A DNA stretch of 64,000 nt from assembly GCF_030695035.1 (NCBI RefSeq), contig NZ_JAUYTT010000022.1, forward strand, positions 1-64,000, written 5' to 3'. Of this stretch, positions 54,081-62,689 are shown in pieces. The position numbers were made by a program, and so were the translations under genes. The DNA comes from Frigidibacter sp. Its GTDB lineage: Bacteria; Pseudomonadota; Alphaproteobacteria; Rhodobacterales; Rhodobacteraceae. Under the pieces are notes generated by a model. It was not told the origin of the DNA and ran no database searches. It saw nothing but the letters and a program-made list of their open reading frames with translations. Every line of letters starts with the position of its first letter. Position 1 is the stretch's first letter.

Positions 54081-54869
54081 ATGATAGATCAAGCTCCGAT
54101 CTCGGTTGTTATTCCGAGTTATAACAGAGCAGCGGTTATTGTTCCGGCTATTCGTTCCGTTTTAAACCAAAGCTTGCGGCCCTTGGAAGTCATTGTGGTT
54201 GATGATGGGTCTGTCGATGAGACCAGACAGGCCGTTGAGAGCGTGAATGACCCGATTGTACGTTATGTCCGACAGGACAACAGTGGTGCGAACGCGGCCC
54301 GCAATCGCGGAATCGAGGAAAGCAGCTACCAGACTGTGGCCTTTCACGACAGCGATGACATTTGGCTTCCTGAAAAGCTGAAGCTGCAATGGACGCATAT
54401 GCAATCCAGTGGTGTGGCAGCCAGCTTTGGCCGATTCATTCGCGTTACGGAAAGCAGCTCGAAGCTCTATCCCGTCGAAAAGCCCATTGATGACGTGATC
54501 AGCGTCATACGGGAGACGGCTTTCCATCGGAATTTCCTGTCGACGCAGACTCTGGTCGTGGACCGGGATGTAATCCTGAAAATCGGCGCATTCGATCCTC
54601 TTTTGAAGCGCTTTCAGGACTGGGACGTCATGATGAGGCTGGTCGGAAGCGTTGATTTTGCCTTTCACTGGGAGCCGCTGGCGCTGGTCATGGACAGTCA
54701 GGACAGTATCACGCGGAATTACACGGCCGGGATCAATGCCCGGAAAAGAATGTTGAACAAGTATGAGCCTGAGTACAGCGCAAGACGCAAAAGCAGGCTG
54801 ATAATGAAAAAAGATATACTTGTACGGCAGGCGGCGCAGATGCTCCAGAAGGGGAGGATTGCGTCTTGA
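54081..54869 (+). CDS. Glycosyltransferase family 2
   Basis: A 262-aa GT-A fold enzyme. It has SVVIPSYNRAAVIVPAIRSV, LEVIVVDDGSVDETRQAV, the substrate region GANAARNRGIEESSYQTVAF and HDSDDIWLPEKL (the D-x-D-like metal site). It transfers a sugar to a polysaccharide intermediate at the cytoplasmic face. It is the first gene of the surface-polysaccharide operon; the next gene overlaps its stop. Confidence 0.9.
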   Translation: MIDQAPISVVIPSYNRAAVIVPAIRSVLNQSLRPLEVIVVDDGSVDETRQAVESVNDPIVRYVRQDNSGANAARNRGIEESSYQTVAFHDSDDIWLPEKLKLQWTHMQSSGVAASFGRFIRVTESSSKLYPVEKPIDDVISVIRETAFHRNFLSTQTLVVDRDVILKIGAFDPLLKRFQDWDVMMRLVGSVDFAFHWEPLALVMDSQDSITRNYTAGINARKRMLNKYEPEYSARRKSRLIMKKDILVRQAAQMLQKGRIAS

Positions 54870-55687
54870 AGATATCCATCTGTCTTTTCGGAATAACCCG
54901 GTCGCTGCCCTACACTGCAAATTCGATCAATGATCACGTGATCGCTGCGGCGCAGAAATTCGGAGAGATCCGGGTTCATGGGCATTTCTACAATGTCAAG
55001 GCGATCCGCAATGCGCGAAGCCTGGAAAACTCGGTCATAAAATCCGGCCATTATGATCTACTGAACTTCGACAAACTGGAGATTGAAGAGCCGGACATCT
55101 TCCTGCCGACCAGTTCGTTCGAGAAGGTCAAGTCATATGGCGATGCTTGGGAGGATGACTTCCAGTCGCTGAAAAACTTGTTTCACCAGCTGCATTCCAT
55201 CGACAAATCCTACAAGCTGGCCGGGGATTATGCTGCGGATATCACGCTGTTCGCCCGACCCGACCTCTTGTACCATGATGACCTGACCGAGATTTTTGAG
55301 CGCGCCGCCGCGATCAAATCCGACTCGGCAGTGCTGGTGCCAAGATGGCAGGCATTTGGCGGCGTCAATGACCGGTTCGCCCTTGCAATTGGTGATACGG
55401 CGGCCAGGGCGGTTTCTGGCCGGCTTGGACTTGCAGAACGTTTCTGCTCCACCGGTTCCGAGCCGCTGCACTCAGAACGGCTGCTGAAGTTTGCCTTGGA
55501 CGAGGCTAGCGTTCGGATCGAAACGCATGGCCTGCGGGCCTCGCGCGTTCGATCCAACGGGTTGCGGGCGAAGGAAATTTTTGACCATAGCCTGCCGGGA
55601 CGAATCAAGGCGAATGCGGCCTACAGGATAAACCTGCTTATGGATCGAATTGGACTTGGCCTTCCGTCGATCGCGACCAAGGAATAA
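54866..55687 (+). CDS. Putative glycosyltransferase, unassigned family
   Basis: A 273-aa protein starting at TTG 54866, which overlaps the previous stop and has GGGGAGG upstream. Motifs: ISICLFGITRSLPYTANSIN at the N-terminus, DITLFARPDLLYHDDL (RPD), VPRWQAFGGVNDRFALAIGD and STGSEPLHSERLLKFAL. The order RPD, W-x-GG-x-NDRF, SEPLH recalls uncharacterised capsule proteins near glycosyltransferases. It is probably a sugar transferase of a little-studied family; the donor is unknown. Confidence 0.6.
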   Translation: MKISICLFGITRSLPYTANSINDHVIAAAQKFGEIRVHGHFYNVKAIRNARSLENSVIKSGHYDLLNFDKLEIEEPDIFLPTSSFEKVKSYGDAWEDDFQSLKNLFHQLHSIDKSYKLAGDYAADITLFARPDLLYHDDLTEIFERAAAIKSDSAVLVPRWQAFGGVNDRFALAIGDTAARAVSGRLGLAERFCSTGSEPLHSERLLKFALDEASVRIETHGLRASRVRSNGLRAKEIFDHSLPGRIKANAAYRINLLMDRIGLGLPSIATKE

Positions 55688-55693
55688 TTCTGA

Positions 55694-56611
55694 ATGAATA
55701 CCAGCTTCGCGGTGATCATACCTGTTTATAACGGTGGCGAACTTTACAAGCAGCTTCTGGCCAGCTTGCCCAAGCAGACCCTTCAGCCGTCTTGTGTCCT
55801 GGTCATGGATTCTGGGTCGACAGATGGTTCGCTGGAAGCCTCGGAAGCATTCGGCGCCACGGTTGTGCGCGGAACGACAAGCGAATTCAATCATGGCGGA
55901 ACGCGTTGGCGTGCGGTCAAGCATCTGCCGAAGCCGGTCGAAGTGGTTCTCTATCTGACCCAGGATGCTGTGCCTGCGCATGATGAGGCATTTGAGCGTA
56001 TGATCGCGCGGTTTGACGAGCCGCGTCTTGGCGGTTGTTTCGGTCGCCAGCTGCCGCGCATGGGGGCCGCGCCTGCCGAAGCTTTTGCGCGCAACGTCAA
56101 CTACTCGGACAGCTCGTATCGGGTGGATTACCGCGGGAAAAGCGCCCGCAATTTCCGGGACACCCTGTTCTCAAATTCTTTCTCCGCCTACCGAGTTGCC
56201 GCCCTGGAAGATATCAACGGCTTCCCCGAGGACGTCATCCTTGGCGAGGATGTCCTGGCCAATGTCGCAATGCTGGAAAAGGGGTGGATCACCGAGTATG
56301 TCGCCGATGCGATGGTCCGTCACAGCCATGACTATACGCTGCGGGAAGAGTTCCGCCGGTATTTCGACATCGGCGTGATGCACCGGCGTGCACAGGATAT
56401 TCTCGGAAGTTATGGTCGGCCGACCGGGAAGGGCAAGGAATATGCCTTGGCCGAGATTAAGCACATGCAGCCGCATGGCCTGATGGAAGCAGCTCGCTCT
56501 GTTCTGCGGAGCGGGGCCAAGCTTGTCGCGTATAAGCTGGGCCTGATGGAACACAAGCTGCCCCTGTCGTTCAAGCGCCGCATTTCCATGCACCACCGGT
56601 TCTGGAAGTAG
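55694..56611 (+). CDS. Glycosyltransferase family 2, rhamnosyltransferase-like
   Basis: A 305-aa GT2 enzyme. It starts FAVIIPVYNGGELYKQLLAS and has VLVMDSGSTDGSLEASEAFG, the rhamnosyltransferase motif TSEFNHGGTRWRAVK, YLTQDAVPAHDEAFERMIAR (QDA in the acceptor/metal site), and FPEDVILGEDVLANVAMLEK. This set resembles RfbF/RmlT-type rhamnosyltransferases, fitting the downstream dTDP-rhamnose genes. Confidence 0.85.
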   Translation: MNTSFAVIIPVYNGGELYKQLLASLPKQTLQPSCVLVMDSGSTDGSLEASEAFGATVVRGTTSEFNHGGTRWRAVKHLPKPVEVVLYLTQDAVPAHDEAFERMIARFDEPRLGGCFGRQLPRMGAAPAEAFARNVNYSDSSYRVDYRGKSARNFRDTLFSNSFSAYRVAALEDINGFPEDVILGEDVLANVAMLEKGWITEYVADAMVRHSHDYTLREEFRRYFDIGVMHRRAQDILGSYGRPTGKGKEYALAEIKHMQPHGLMEAARSVLRSGAKLVAYKLGLMEHKLPLSFKRRISMHHRFWK

Positions 56612-56613
56612 CG

Positions 56614-57960
56614 ATGTCCACGGAGAGACCATCCGAAGACGCAGCGCGCAAGAGCCTTTGGCGTGCGATCCGCCGCAGTTTGCTCGGGAAATACTCGCTC
56701 TATGCGGTGAATGCGATTTCAACCATCGTCCTGGCGCGTTTTTTCGCACCAGAGGCTTTCGGTATTGTGGCGATCGGGATGGTGCTTTTCACCTTTACCC
56801 AGCTTCTTGCCGAGGCCGGGATTGGCCCGGCAATCATCAATCTTAGGCATCTGGAGCCCGAAGACCGGGATGGAATATTTTCATTTCTGCTGGTTCTTGG
56901 GCTGGCGCTAGGGGTGCTCCTGTTCGTTTCTGCCGGGCCGATCGCGGCCTTCTTTGGCGAGGAGCAGATCACGATTACCGTCAGGATGATCGCGCCAGTG
57001 GTGTTGTTTCAGGCGGCGGCCAGCCTTCCCGTGGCTTTGCTGCTGCGTGAACAGAAGTTTTTGCACATTTCTGCTGCCGGGATCACCGGCGAGTTGATTT
57101 CGACCGCGGCGACCATTCTTCTGAGCCATCGTTTCGATCCGGTCACGAGCCTCTCGGCGAAAATGCCGATCATGTCTTTTTGTCAGCTGACGATCGCCTG
57201 GATCCTGTCGGGGAAAACGGAGTTCGGAAGAACGGGATTTGGGACGAAGTTCAGCGCCATTGCGGCGATTGCCCGCTCGTCCTCTGCCCAATTCGGCTTC
57301 AACTTCGTCAACTTCTTTTCGCGCAACCTTGACAGCATTCTAGTCGGGAAGTTTCTGGGCTTCGAGGCGCTTGGTTTCTACAACCGCTCCTATCAGTTGA
57401 TGCGCTATCCGCTTTTGCTGCTGAGTTTCTCGCTGGTTCCGGCGATCCAGCCGGTTCTGCGCGGTTATGTCAGTGATCCCCTGGAGGTTGAAAGAATCAA
57501 CCGAGAGCTTTCGTGGAAGCTTGGCGCATTGGGATGTGCTGCGGGCCTCGTGATATGGATTGGCGCGGACGTCATCGTGCGGATCCTTTTGGGGCCAGGC
57601 TGGGAGCCGAGCGCCAGGCTGCTGGAGATCTTTGCAATCTCCATCCCATGCCAAGTCATCGCGGCGACCAGTGGGGGATTTTATCAGGCCTTCAACCGGA
57701 TGGGGCTTTTGTTCATGACTGGCCTGATCACCTCGTTCATCAATGTCGCCGGGATGTTCGTGGGCGCGCTGTCTGGAAACCTCGAGACGCTCTGCTGGTG
57801 GATCGTCGGGTCGTTTTCGGTATCTTTCTGTGCCAACTATTTCATCCTTTACCGCTTCGTTCTTGCTCTTCCTGTAGCAAAGTTCGTGCGCAGCTCTGGC
57901 CTGCTGGCCATTGGGTTTGTTGTTATCATGTCGGCCGTCGATGTTCTGATACGACAGTGA
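56614..57960 (+). CDS. Oligosaccharide flippase (Wzx, MOP superfamily)
   Basis: A 448-aa membrane protein with ~12 helices. It starts SLWRAIRRSLLGKYSLYAVN, continuing ARFFAPEAFGIVAIGMVLFT, LAEAGIGPAIINLRHLEPED; a later segment NLDSILVGKFLGFEALGFYN RSYQLMRYPLLLLSF is typical of LPS/lipid-linked sugar flippases. It flips undecaprenyl-linked repeat units to the periplasm for the polymerase at 61602. The start is two bases after the previous stop. Confidence 0.88.
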   Translation: MSTERPSEDAARKSLWRAIRRSLLGKYSLYAVNAISTIVLARFFAPEAFGIVAIGMVLFTFTQLLAEAGIGPAIINLRHLEPEDRDGIFSFLLVLGLALGVLLFVSAGPIAAFFGEEQITITVRMIAPVVLFQAAASLPVALLLREQKFLHISAAGITGELISTAATILLSHRFDPVTSLSAKMPIMSFCQLTIAWILSGKTEFGRTGFGTKFSAIAAIARSSSAQFGFNFVNFFSRNLDSILVGKFLGFEALGFYNRSYQLMRYPLLLLSFSLVPAIQPVLRGYVSDPLEVERINRELSWKLGALGCAAGLVIWIGADVIVRILLGPGWEPSARLLEIFAISIPCQVIAATSGGFYQAFNRMGLLFMTGLITSFINVAGMFVGALSGNLETLCWWIVGSFSVSFCANYFILYRFVLALPVAKFVRSSGLLAIGFVVIMSAVDVLIRQ

Positions 57961-58051
57961 GATCATCGTGGGCACCCGGAATGACGCCTGTCACGGCGCC
58001 GTAGTAGAAGAGCAATAGAGATGATTGCAAAGAGATGATGGAGTTTGGTCT

Positions 58052-59101
58052 ATGAAGATTCTTGTCACGGGTGGGGCGGGCTTTATTGGTTCCGCCGTGG
58101 TGCGCCTGGCGGTGTCGCGCGGACACCAGGTGGTCAATCTTGATGCGCTGACCTACGCAGCCTGCACAGAGAACGTTGCCCCGGTCGCAGACAGTCCGCT
58201 CTACGCCTTCGAGCATGCTGACATCAGAGACCGATCAGCGTTGGACCGGATTTTTGCCGATCACAAGCCGGACGTGGTGATGCACCTTGCGGCGGAAAGC
58301 CATGTTGATCGCTCGATCGACGGGCCGGGAGACTTTGTCGAGACCAATATCACCGGCACCTACAATATGCTCGAGGCTGCGCGCAGCTACTGGCTTGCGC
58401 AGAGCAAGCCGGAGACCTTTCGCTTCCACCACATCTCCACGGATGAGGTTTTCGGATCGCTTCCCCGCGATCCCGCGATCAAGTTCACCGAGGAGACCCC
58501 TTACGACCCCCGGTCCCCTTATTCGGCGTCGAAAGCGAGTTCGGACCATCTCGTGCGCGCCTGGCACGAGACCTATGGGTTGCCCGTTGTCTTGACCAAC
58601 TGCTCCAACAATTACGGCCCCTATCACTTCCCCGAGAAGCTGATCCCGGTCATCATCCTCAACGCGCTGGCCGGAAAACCGCTGCCGATCTACGGTGACG
58701 GCTCCAACATCCGCGACTGGCTGTTCGTCGAGGATCATGCCGATGCGCTGCTTCTGGTCGTCGAAAAAGGCGATCTAGGGCGCAGCTACAATATCGGCGG
58801 CGAGAACGAGCGCACCAACCTTGAGTTGGTGAAGACTCTCTGCGCGATTCTGGATGAAAAACAGCCGAAGCCGAACGGATCCTACAGCGACCAGATCACC
58901 TTCGTGACCGACCGTCCCGGGCATGATGCGCGCTATGCGATTGATCCGTCGCGCATTCGCGAAGAGCTGGGCTGGAAACCGTCGCTGACGGTCGAAGAAG
59001 GCCTGGCCAGAACCGTGCAGTGGTATCTCGATAATGAAAGCTGGTGGCAGCCGCTGCTCGCCCGCAGCGGCGTTGGCCAGCGTCTGGGAACGACGAAATG
59101 A
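58052..59101 (+). CDS. rmlB: dTDP-glucose 4,6-dehydratase RmlB
   Basis: A 349-aa short-chain dehydrogenase-type enzyme. NAD site [20 protein letters not shown]; catalytic area [14 protein letters not shown] (T-D-E) and [17 protein letters not shown] (Y-x3-K); [15 protein letters not shown]. It makes dTDP-4-keto-6-deoxyglucose. I chose ATG 58052. Its stop overlaps the rmlD start. Confidence 0.96.
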   Translation: MKILVTGGAGFIGSAVVRLAVSRGHQVVNLDALTYAACTENVAPVADSPLYAFEHADIRDRSALDRIFADHKPDVVMHLAAESHVDRSIDGPGDFVETNITGTYNMLEAARSYWLAQSKPETFRFHHISTDEVFGSLPRDPAIKFTEETPYDPRSPYSASKASSDHLVRAWHETYGLPVVLTNCSNNYGPYHFPEKLIPVIILNALAGKPLPIYGDGSNIRDWLFVEDHADALLLVVEKGDLGRSYNIGGENERTNLELVKTLCAILDEKQPKPNGSYSDQITFVTDRPGHDARYAIDPSRIREELGWKPSLTVEEGLARTVQWYLDNESWWQPLLARSGVGQRLGTTK

Positions 59102-59955
59102 AGATTCTGCTGATCGGACGCAATGGGCAGGTTGCGACAGCGTTCCAGAATATCGCAGCCGCCGAAGGCCTGGAGTTGATCGTGCTTGGCCGGGCCGAGG
59201 CTGACCTTTTGCAGCCGGAAGCGGCAGCCAAGGCCGTGGCAGATCACATCGCGGGCGTAGATGCGGTAGTCAATACCGCGGCCTGGACAGCGGTGGACAG
59301 GGCCGAAGCCGAGATCGAAGCCGCGCGGGCGGTCAATGCCACCACCCCGGGTGCAATAGCGCGGGTGGCTGCCGCGGCCGGTGTGCCTTTCGTTCATATT
59401 TCCACCGACTATGTCTTCGATGGGTCGGGCGACGCGCCGTGGAAGCCGTCTGACCCGACCGGACCGCTCGGCGCCTATGGCCAGACCAAGCTGGAGGGCG
59501 AAGAGGCGATCCGGGCTGCCGGCGGCCCCCATGCCATCTTGCGAACCTCCTGGGTGTTTTCCGAGACCGGGGCAAATTTCGTCAAGACAATGCTGCGGCT
59601 GTCCGAGACGCGCGACAAGCTGACCGTCGTGGCCGATCAGGTGGGTGGCCCCACCGCTGCAGATGCAATCGCCAGCGCCTGCTTGGTGCTTGCGCGCGGC
59701 CTTGTGGCTGGCAAGCCATCAGAAACGCTGCACTTTTCGGGATTTCCGGATGTCAGCTGGGCCGACTTCGCGCGCGAGATTTTTGCGCGGGCCGGCCGCC
59801 ATGTATCGGTCGAGGATATCCCGACCTCTGCCTATCCCACCCCCGCGCGCCGACCCGAAAATTCCCGTATGGATTGCTCGGCGCTTGCCAACTGGGGCAT
59901 CGAGCGTCCTGACTGGCGCAAGGGGCTTGATGACGTATTGGCCAAATTGAGCTGA
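59098..59955 (+). CDS. rmlD: dTDP-4-dehydrorhamnose reductase RmlD
   Basis: A 285-aa reductase. NAD(P) site [48 protein letters not shown], and the catalytic [14 protein letters not shown] (Y-x3-K). It carries out the last step to dTDP-L-rhamnose. ATG 59098 overlaps rmlB by four bases. Confidence 0.95.
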   Translation: MKILLIGRNGQVATAFQNIAAAEGLELIVLGRAEADLLQPEAAAKAVADHIAGVDAVVNTAAWTAVDRAEAEIEAARAVNATTPGAIARVAAAAGVPFVHISTDYVFDGSGDAPWKPSDPTGPLGAYGQTKLEGEEAIRAAGGPHAILRTSWVFSETGANFVKTMLRLSETRDKLTVVADQVGGPTAADAIASACLVLARGLVAGKPSETLHFSGFPDVSWADFAREIFARAGRHVSVEDIPTSAYPTPARRPENSRMDCSALANWGIERPDWRKGLDDVLAKLS

Positions 59956-59964
59956 GGAATCGAA

Positions 59965-60528
59965 ATGGAAATCGAAAAAACCACCCTTCCGGACGTTCTT
60001 GTCCTCAAGCCGAGGCGGTTCGCCGATGATCGCGGGTTCTTTCAGGAAACCTGGAATCGCGAGACCCTGAAGACCGCGGGGATCGATCTGGATTTCGTGC
60101 AGGACAACCATTCGCTCAGCCGCCAGACGGGCACGGTGCGGGGGCTGCATTTCCAGCGCCCGCCGCGCGCGCAGGACAAGCTGGTGCGCGTGGTTCGGGG
60201 GCGCATCCTGGACGTCGCCGTAGATGCGCGCCGGGATTCGCTCCAGTTCGGCAAATGGGTTGGCGTCGAGCTGACGGCCGACAATGCCTGGCAGCTTCTG
60301 GTGCCAAAGGGCTTCTTGCATGGGTTCATCACCTTGGAGCCCGATACCGAGGTTCTGTACAAGTGCACCGATACCTATGCCCCCGATTGCGACGGCTCGG
60401 TCTTCTTCGCCGATCCTGATCTGGCGATCGACTGGGGTCTGCCGCCCGAGCAGGCCATCCTGTCCGACAAGGACCGCAAGGCCCAGAGCTGGGCAGATTT
60501 CGACACACCCTTCAGCCTCAAGGATTGA
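59965..60528 (+). CDS. rmlC: dTDP-4-dehydrorhamnose 3,5-epimerase RmlC
   Basis: A 187-aa cupin. Motifs: DDRGFFQETWNRETLKTAGI, FVQDNHSLSRQTGTVRGLHF, LVRVVRGRILDVAVDARRDS, LLVPKGFLHGFITLEPDTEV. The catalytic His (RGLHF) and the Lys/Tyr residues are present. It epimerises the keto sugar before RmlD. Confidence 0.95.
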   Translation: MEIEKTTLPDVLVLKPRRFADDRGFFQETWNRETLKTAGIDLDFVQDNHSLSRQTGTVRGLHFQRPPRAQDKLVRVVRGRILDVAVDARRDSLQFGKWVGVELTADNAWQLLVPKGFLHGFITLEPDTEVLYKCTDTYAPDCDGSVFFADPDLAIDWGLPPEQAILSDKDRKAQSWADFDTPFSLKD

Positions 60529-60533
60529 CAGAA

Positions 60534-61406
60534 ATGACCATGCGCAAGGGCATCATCCTGGCCGGCGGCTCTGGAACCCGGCTTTACCCGATCACCATCG
60601 GCCTCTCGAAGCAGCTTATCCCGATCTACAACAAGCCGATGATCTACTATCCGATCTCGACCCTGATGATGGCCGGGATCCGCGAGATTTGCATCATCAC
60701 CACCCCCCATGACCAGGAGCAGTTCAAGCGCTCGCTGGGCGATGGCTCGCAATGGGGCATGGACTTCACCTATGTCGTGCAGCCCTCGCCGGATGGGCTG
60801 GCGCAGGCCTATCTGCTGGCGGAAGAGTTCCTGGCCGGGGCATCCTCTGCGATGGTGCTGGGCGACAACGTCTTCTTCGGTCACGGCCTGCCGGATCTGC
60901 TGGCAGCCGCGGATGAGAAGGCAACCGGCGGCACCGTCTTTGGCTATCACGTCGCCGACCCCGAGCGCTATGGCGTGGTCGCCTTCGATGAGACGGGCAA
61001 AGCCACCGCGATCATCGAAAAGCCCGAAGTACCGCCGTCGAACTTCGCGGTCACCGGGCTCTACTTCCTCGACAACACCGCGTCCGAGCGCGCGCGCGCC
61101 GTGGTCCCGTCGCCCCGCGGCGAGCTGGAGATCACCACGCTGCTGGAAACCTATCTGGAAGAGGGGCTGCTTGACGTCCAGACGATGGGCCGCGGCTTTG
61201 CCTGGCTTGATATGGGCACCCATGCCAGCATGCTGGATGCTGGCAACTTCGTGCGCACCCTGGAAGAGCGTCAGGAGCTGCAGATCGGCAGCATCGACGA
61301 GATCGCCTTCCGCAAGGGCTGGATCGATGACGAGGCGCTGGCCCGCCGCGCCGCCATGTTCGGAAAGAATACCTACGGGGCCTACCTGAAGTCCCTGCTG
61401 AAGTAG
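60534..61406 (+). CDS. rmlA: Glucose-1-phosphate thymidylyltransferase RmlA
   Basis: A 290-aa nucleotidyltransferase. MRKGIILAGGSGTRLYPITI is the nucleotide signature; IYNKPMIYYPISTLMMAGIR, VLGDNVFFGHGLPDLL and FAWLDMGTHASMLDAGNFV follow. It makes dTDP-glucose from glucose-1-phosphate and dTTP, the first step of the rhamnose pathway. AAGGA lies upstream; ATG 60540 is an alternative start. Confidence 0.96.
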   Translation: MTMRKGIILAGGSGTRLYPITIGLSKQLIPIYNKPMIYYPISTLMMAGIREICIITTPHDQEQFKRSLGDGSQWGMDFTYVVQPSPDGLAQAYLLAEEFLAGASSAMVLGDNVFFGHGLPDLLAAADEKATGGTVFGYHVADPERYGVVAFDETGKATAIIEKPEVPPSNFAVTGLYFLDNTASERARAVVPSPRGELEITTLLETYLEEGLLDVQTMGRGFAWLDMGTHASMLDAGNFVRTLEERQELQIGSIDEIAFRKGWIDDEALARRAAMFGKNTYGAYLKSLLK

Positions 61407-61601
61407 GGCCTGCATCGAACCGGCGCGCGGGTGCTGCCGGAAGGTCTGGGAACCAGCTGCCGGGCGGAGCGATGCTCTGTCCGGTGAGCGGGGGCGGGCC
61501 TGCCGTGGAGGAGGCCAAGATTTTGCCTTTCGAACCGGGACGATCAGGACTAAGGTTGCGGGGGCTCAGCCTTCTATTTCTCGTACGCGGAGCAACTTTG
61601 G

Positions 61602-62657
61602 ATGGTTGATCAGAATAATGATGCTGGTGGGTTTCACCCAATCATCCACCAGGGCGCGGGCAAGCGTAACAGTGTCGGATCAATTCTCCAGATATATCGA
61701 TACATTGCGGTAACACTTTTTGCAATAATTTGCAGCGTCGTAGTCTATCAGCAGGCATTTGGAATCAACAAGGACTGGAGTGTCTATACTAGGTACTACA
61801 TGTCGTACTTTGGCGGCAAATCGACAGTTTTCACTCAGGTTGAACCGGCGTTTAGGTTGATATTTTCGACATTCGCGCGCTATGACGTTAGTCTAAGCGG
61901 ACTTCTCGCTTCGATTGCAATTTTTTCTTTACTGATCAAGTTTTATGTACTGACTGCAATTTCTAGGTCGCTGATACCATCTGTTTGCTACTTGGCCGCG
62001 TTCTTTCCGTTGCATGAGTATACCCAGATTCGAGTGGCTTTCGCAATCGCCTTGGCTTTTTGGATAATTAGGGGGATGGATGTATCCACGCGGAGCATTC
62101 GATTCGCACCTTACTTTCTTCCGCTCTTTCACATGTCGTCCTCAATAGTTGCTATGGTGTATTTTGCCACAAGATTCATGACAAAGGCATCGTTCTTGAT
62201 CAATTTTGCTATTGCTTCGGCTTGCGTTCTTGCCCTGTCATTGTCGCTGACGCTCATAACTAGCGTTTTTCCAGCTTCGAACCTGATAAATTACCTTGCG
62301 GGCGAAGGCCTGGATCGAGAAGTCAAAGTTCTTTCCATCACCAACATGATTTACACAAGTTACATCTTCTGCTTTTTGGTGACGGGCCTCCAAAATAAGT
62401 CCGATGGTGTGTTCTTGGCGACGCTATTGAGTGCGCTGGCCATTCCTGTGGTGATTTTTTTTGTGAATCAACCGGTCCTTTCTGACCGATTCAAGGAGTT
62501 CCTGTTCGCGTTCAGCATTATTACATTCGCCTCCCTCATTCGAAACTTTCGGTTCACAATTTTCAATACTCTTTCAGTCCTTCTCTACGCCCTCTTCAGC
62601 GCATCTTCGCTTTTTGTGTACATTAACAATGGTGTGCTGCCAATATTGGCAAAGTGA
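61602..62657 (+). CDS. EpsG/Wzy-like polysaccharide polymerase
   Basis: A 351-aa membrane protein with about ten helices. It has VEPAFRLIFSTFARYDVSLS (the GY/EP-type EpsG motif region), FFPLHEYTQIRVAFAIALAF (EYTQIR, typical of EpsG-like R-x2 loop), and LFHMSSSIVAMVYFATRF (HxSS). This pattern fits the EpsG family of O-antigen or capsule polymerases. The gene is clearly richer in A/T than its neighbours, which is usual for wzy genes and suggests transfer. The 195-base gap before it holds nothing recognised. Confidence 0.75.
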   Translation: MVDQNNDAGGFHPIIHQGAGKRNSVGSILQIYRYIAVTLFAIICSVVVYQQAFGINKDWSVYTRYYMSYFGGKSTVFTQVEPAFRLIFSTFARYDVSLSGLLASIAIFSLLIKFYVLTAISRSLIPSVCYLAAFFPLHEYTQIRVAFAIALAFWIIRGMDVSTRSIRFAPYFLPLFHMSSSIVAMVYFATRFMTKASFLINFAIASACVLALSLSLTLITSVFPASNLINYLAGEGLDREVKVLSITNMIYTSYIFCFLVTGLQNKSDGVFLATLLSALAIPVVIFFVNQPVLSDRFKEFLFAFSIITFASLIRNFRFTIFNTLSVLLYALFSASSLFVYINNGVLPILAK

Positions 62658-62689
62658 TGGCGACTCCCTGACCGGAAGTGGAGGATGGC

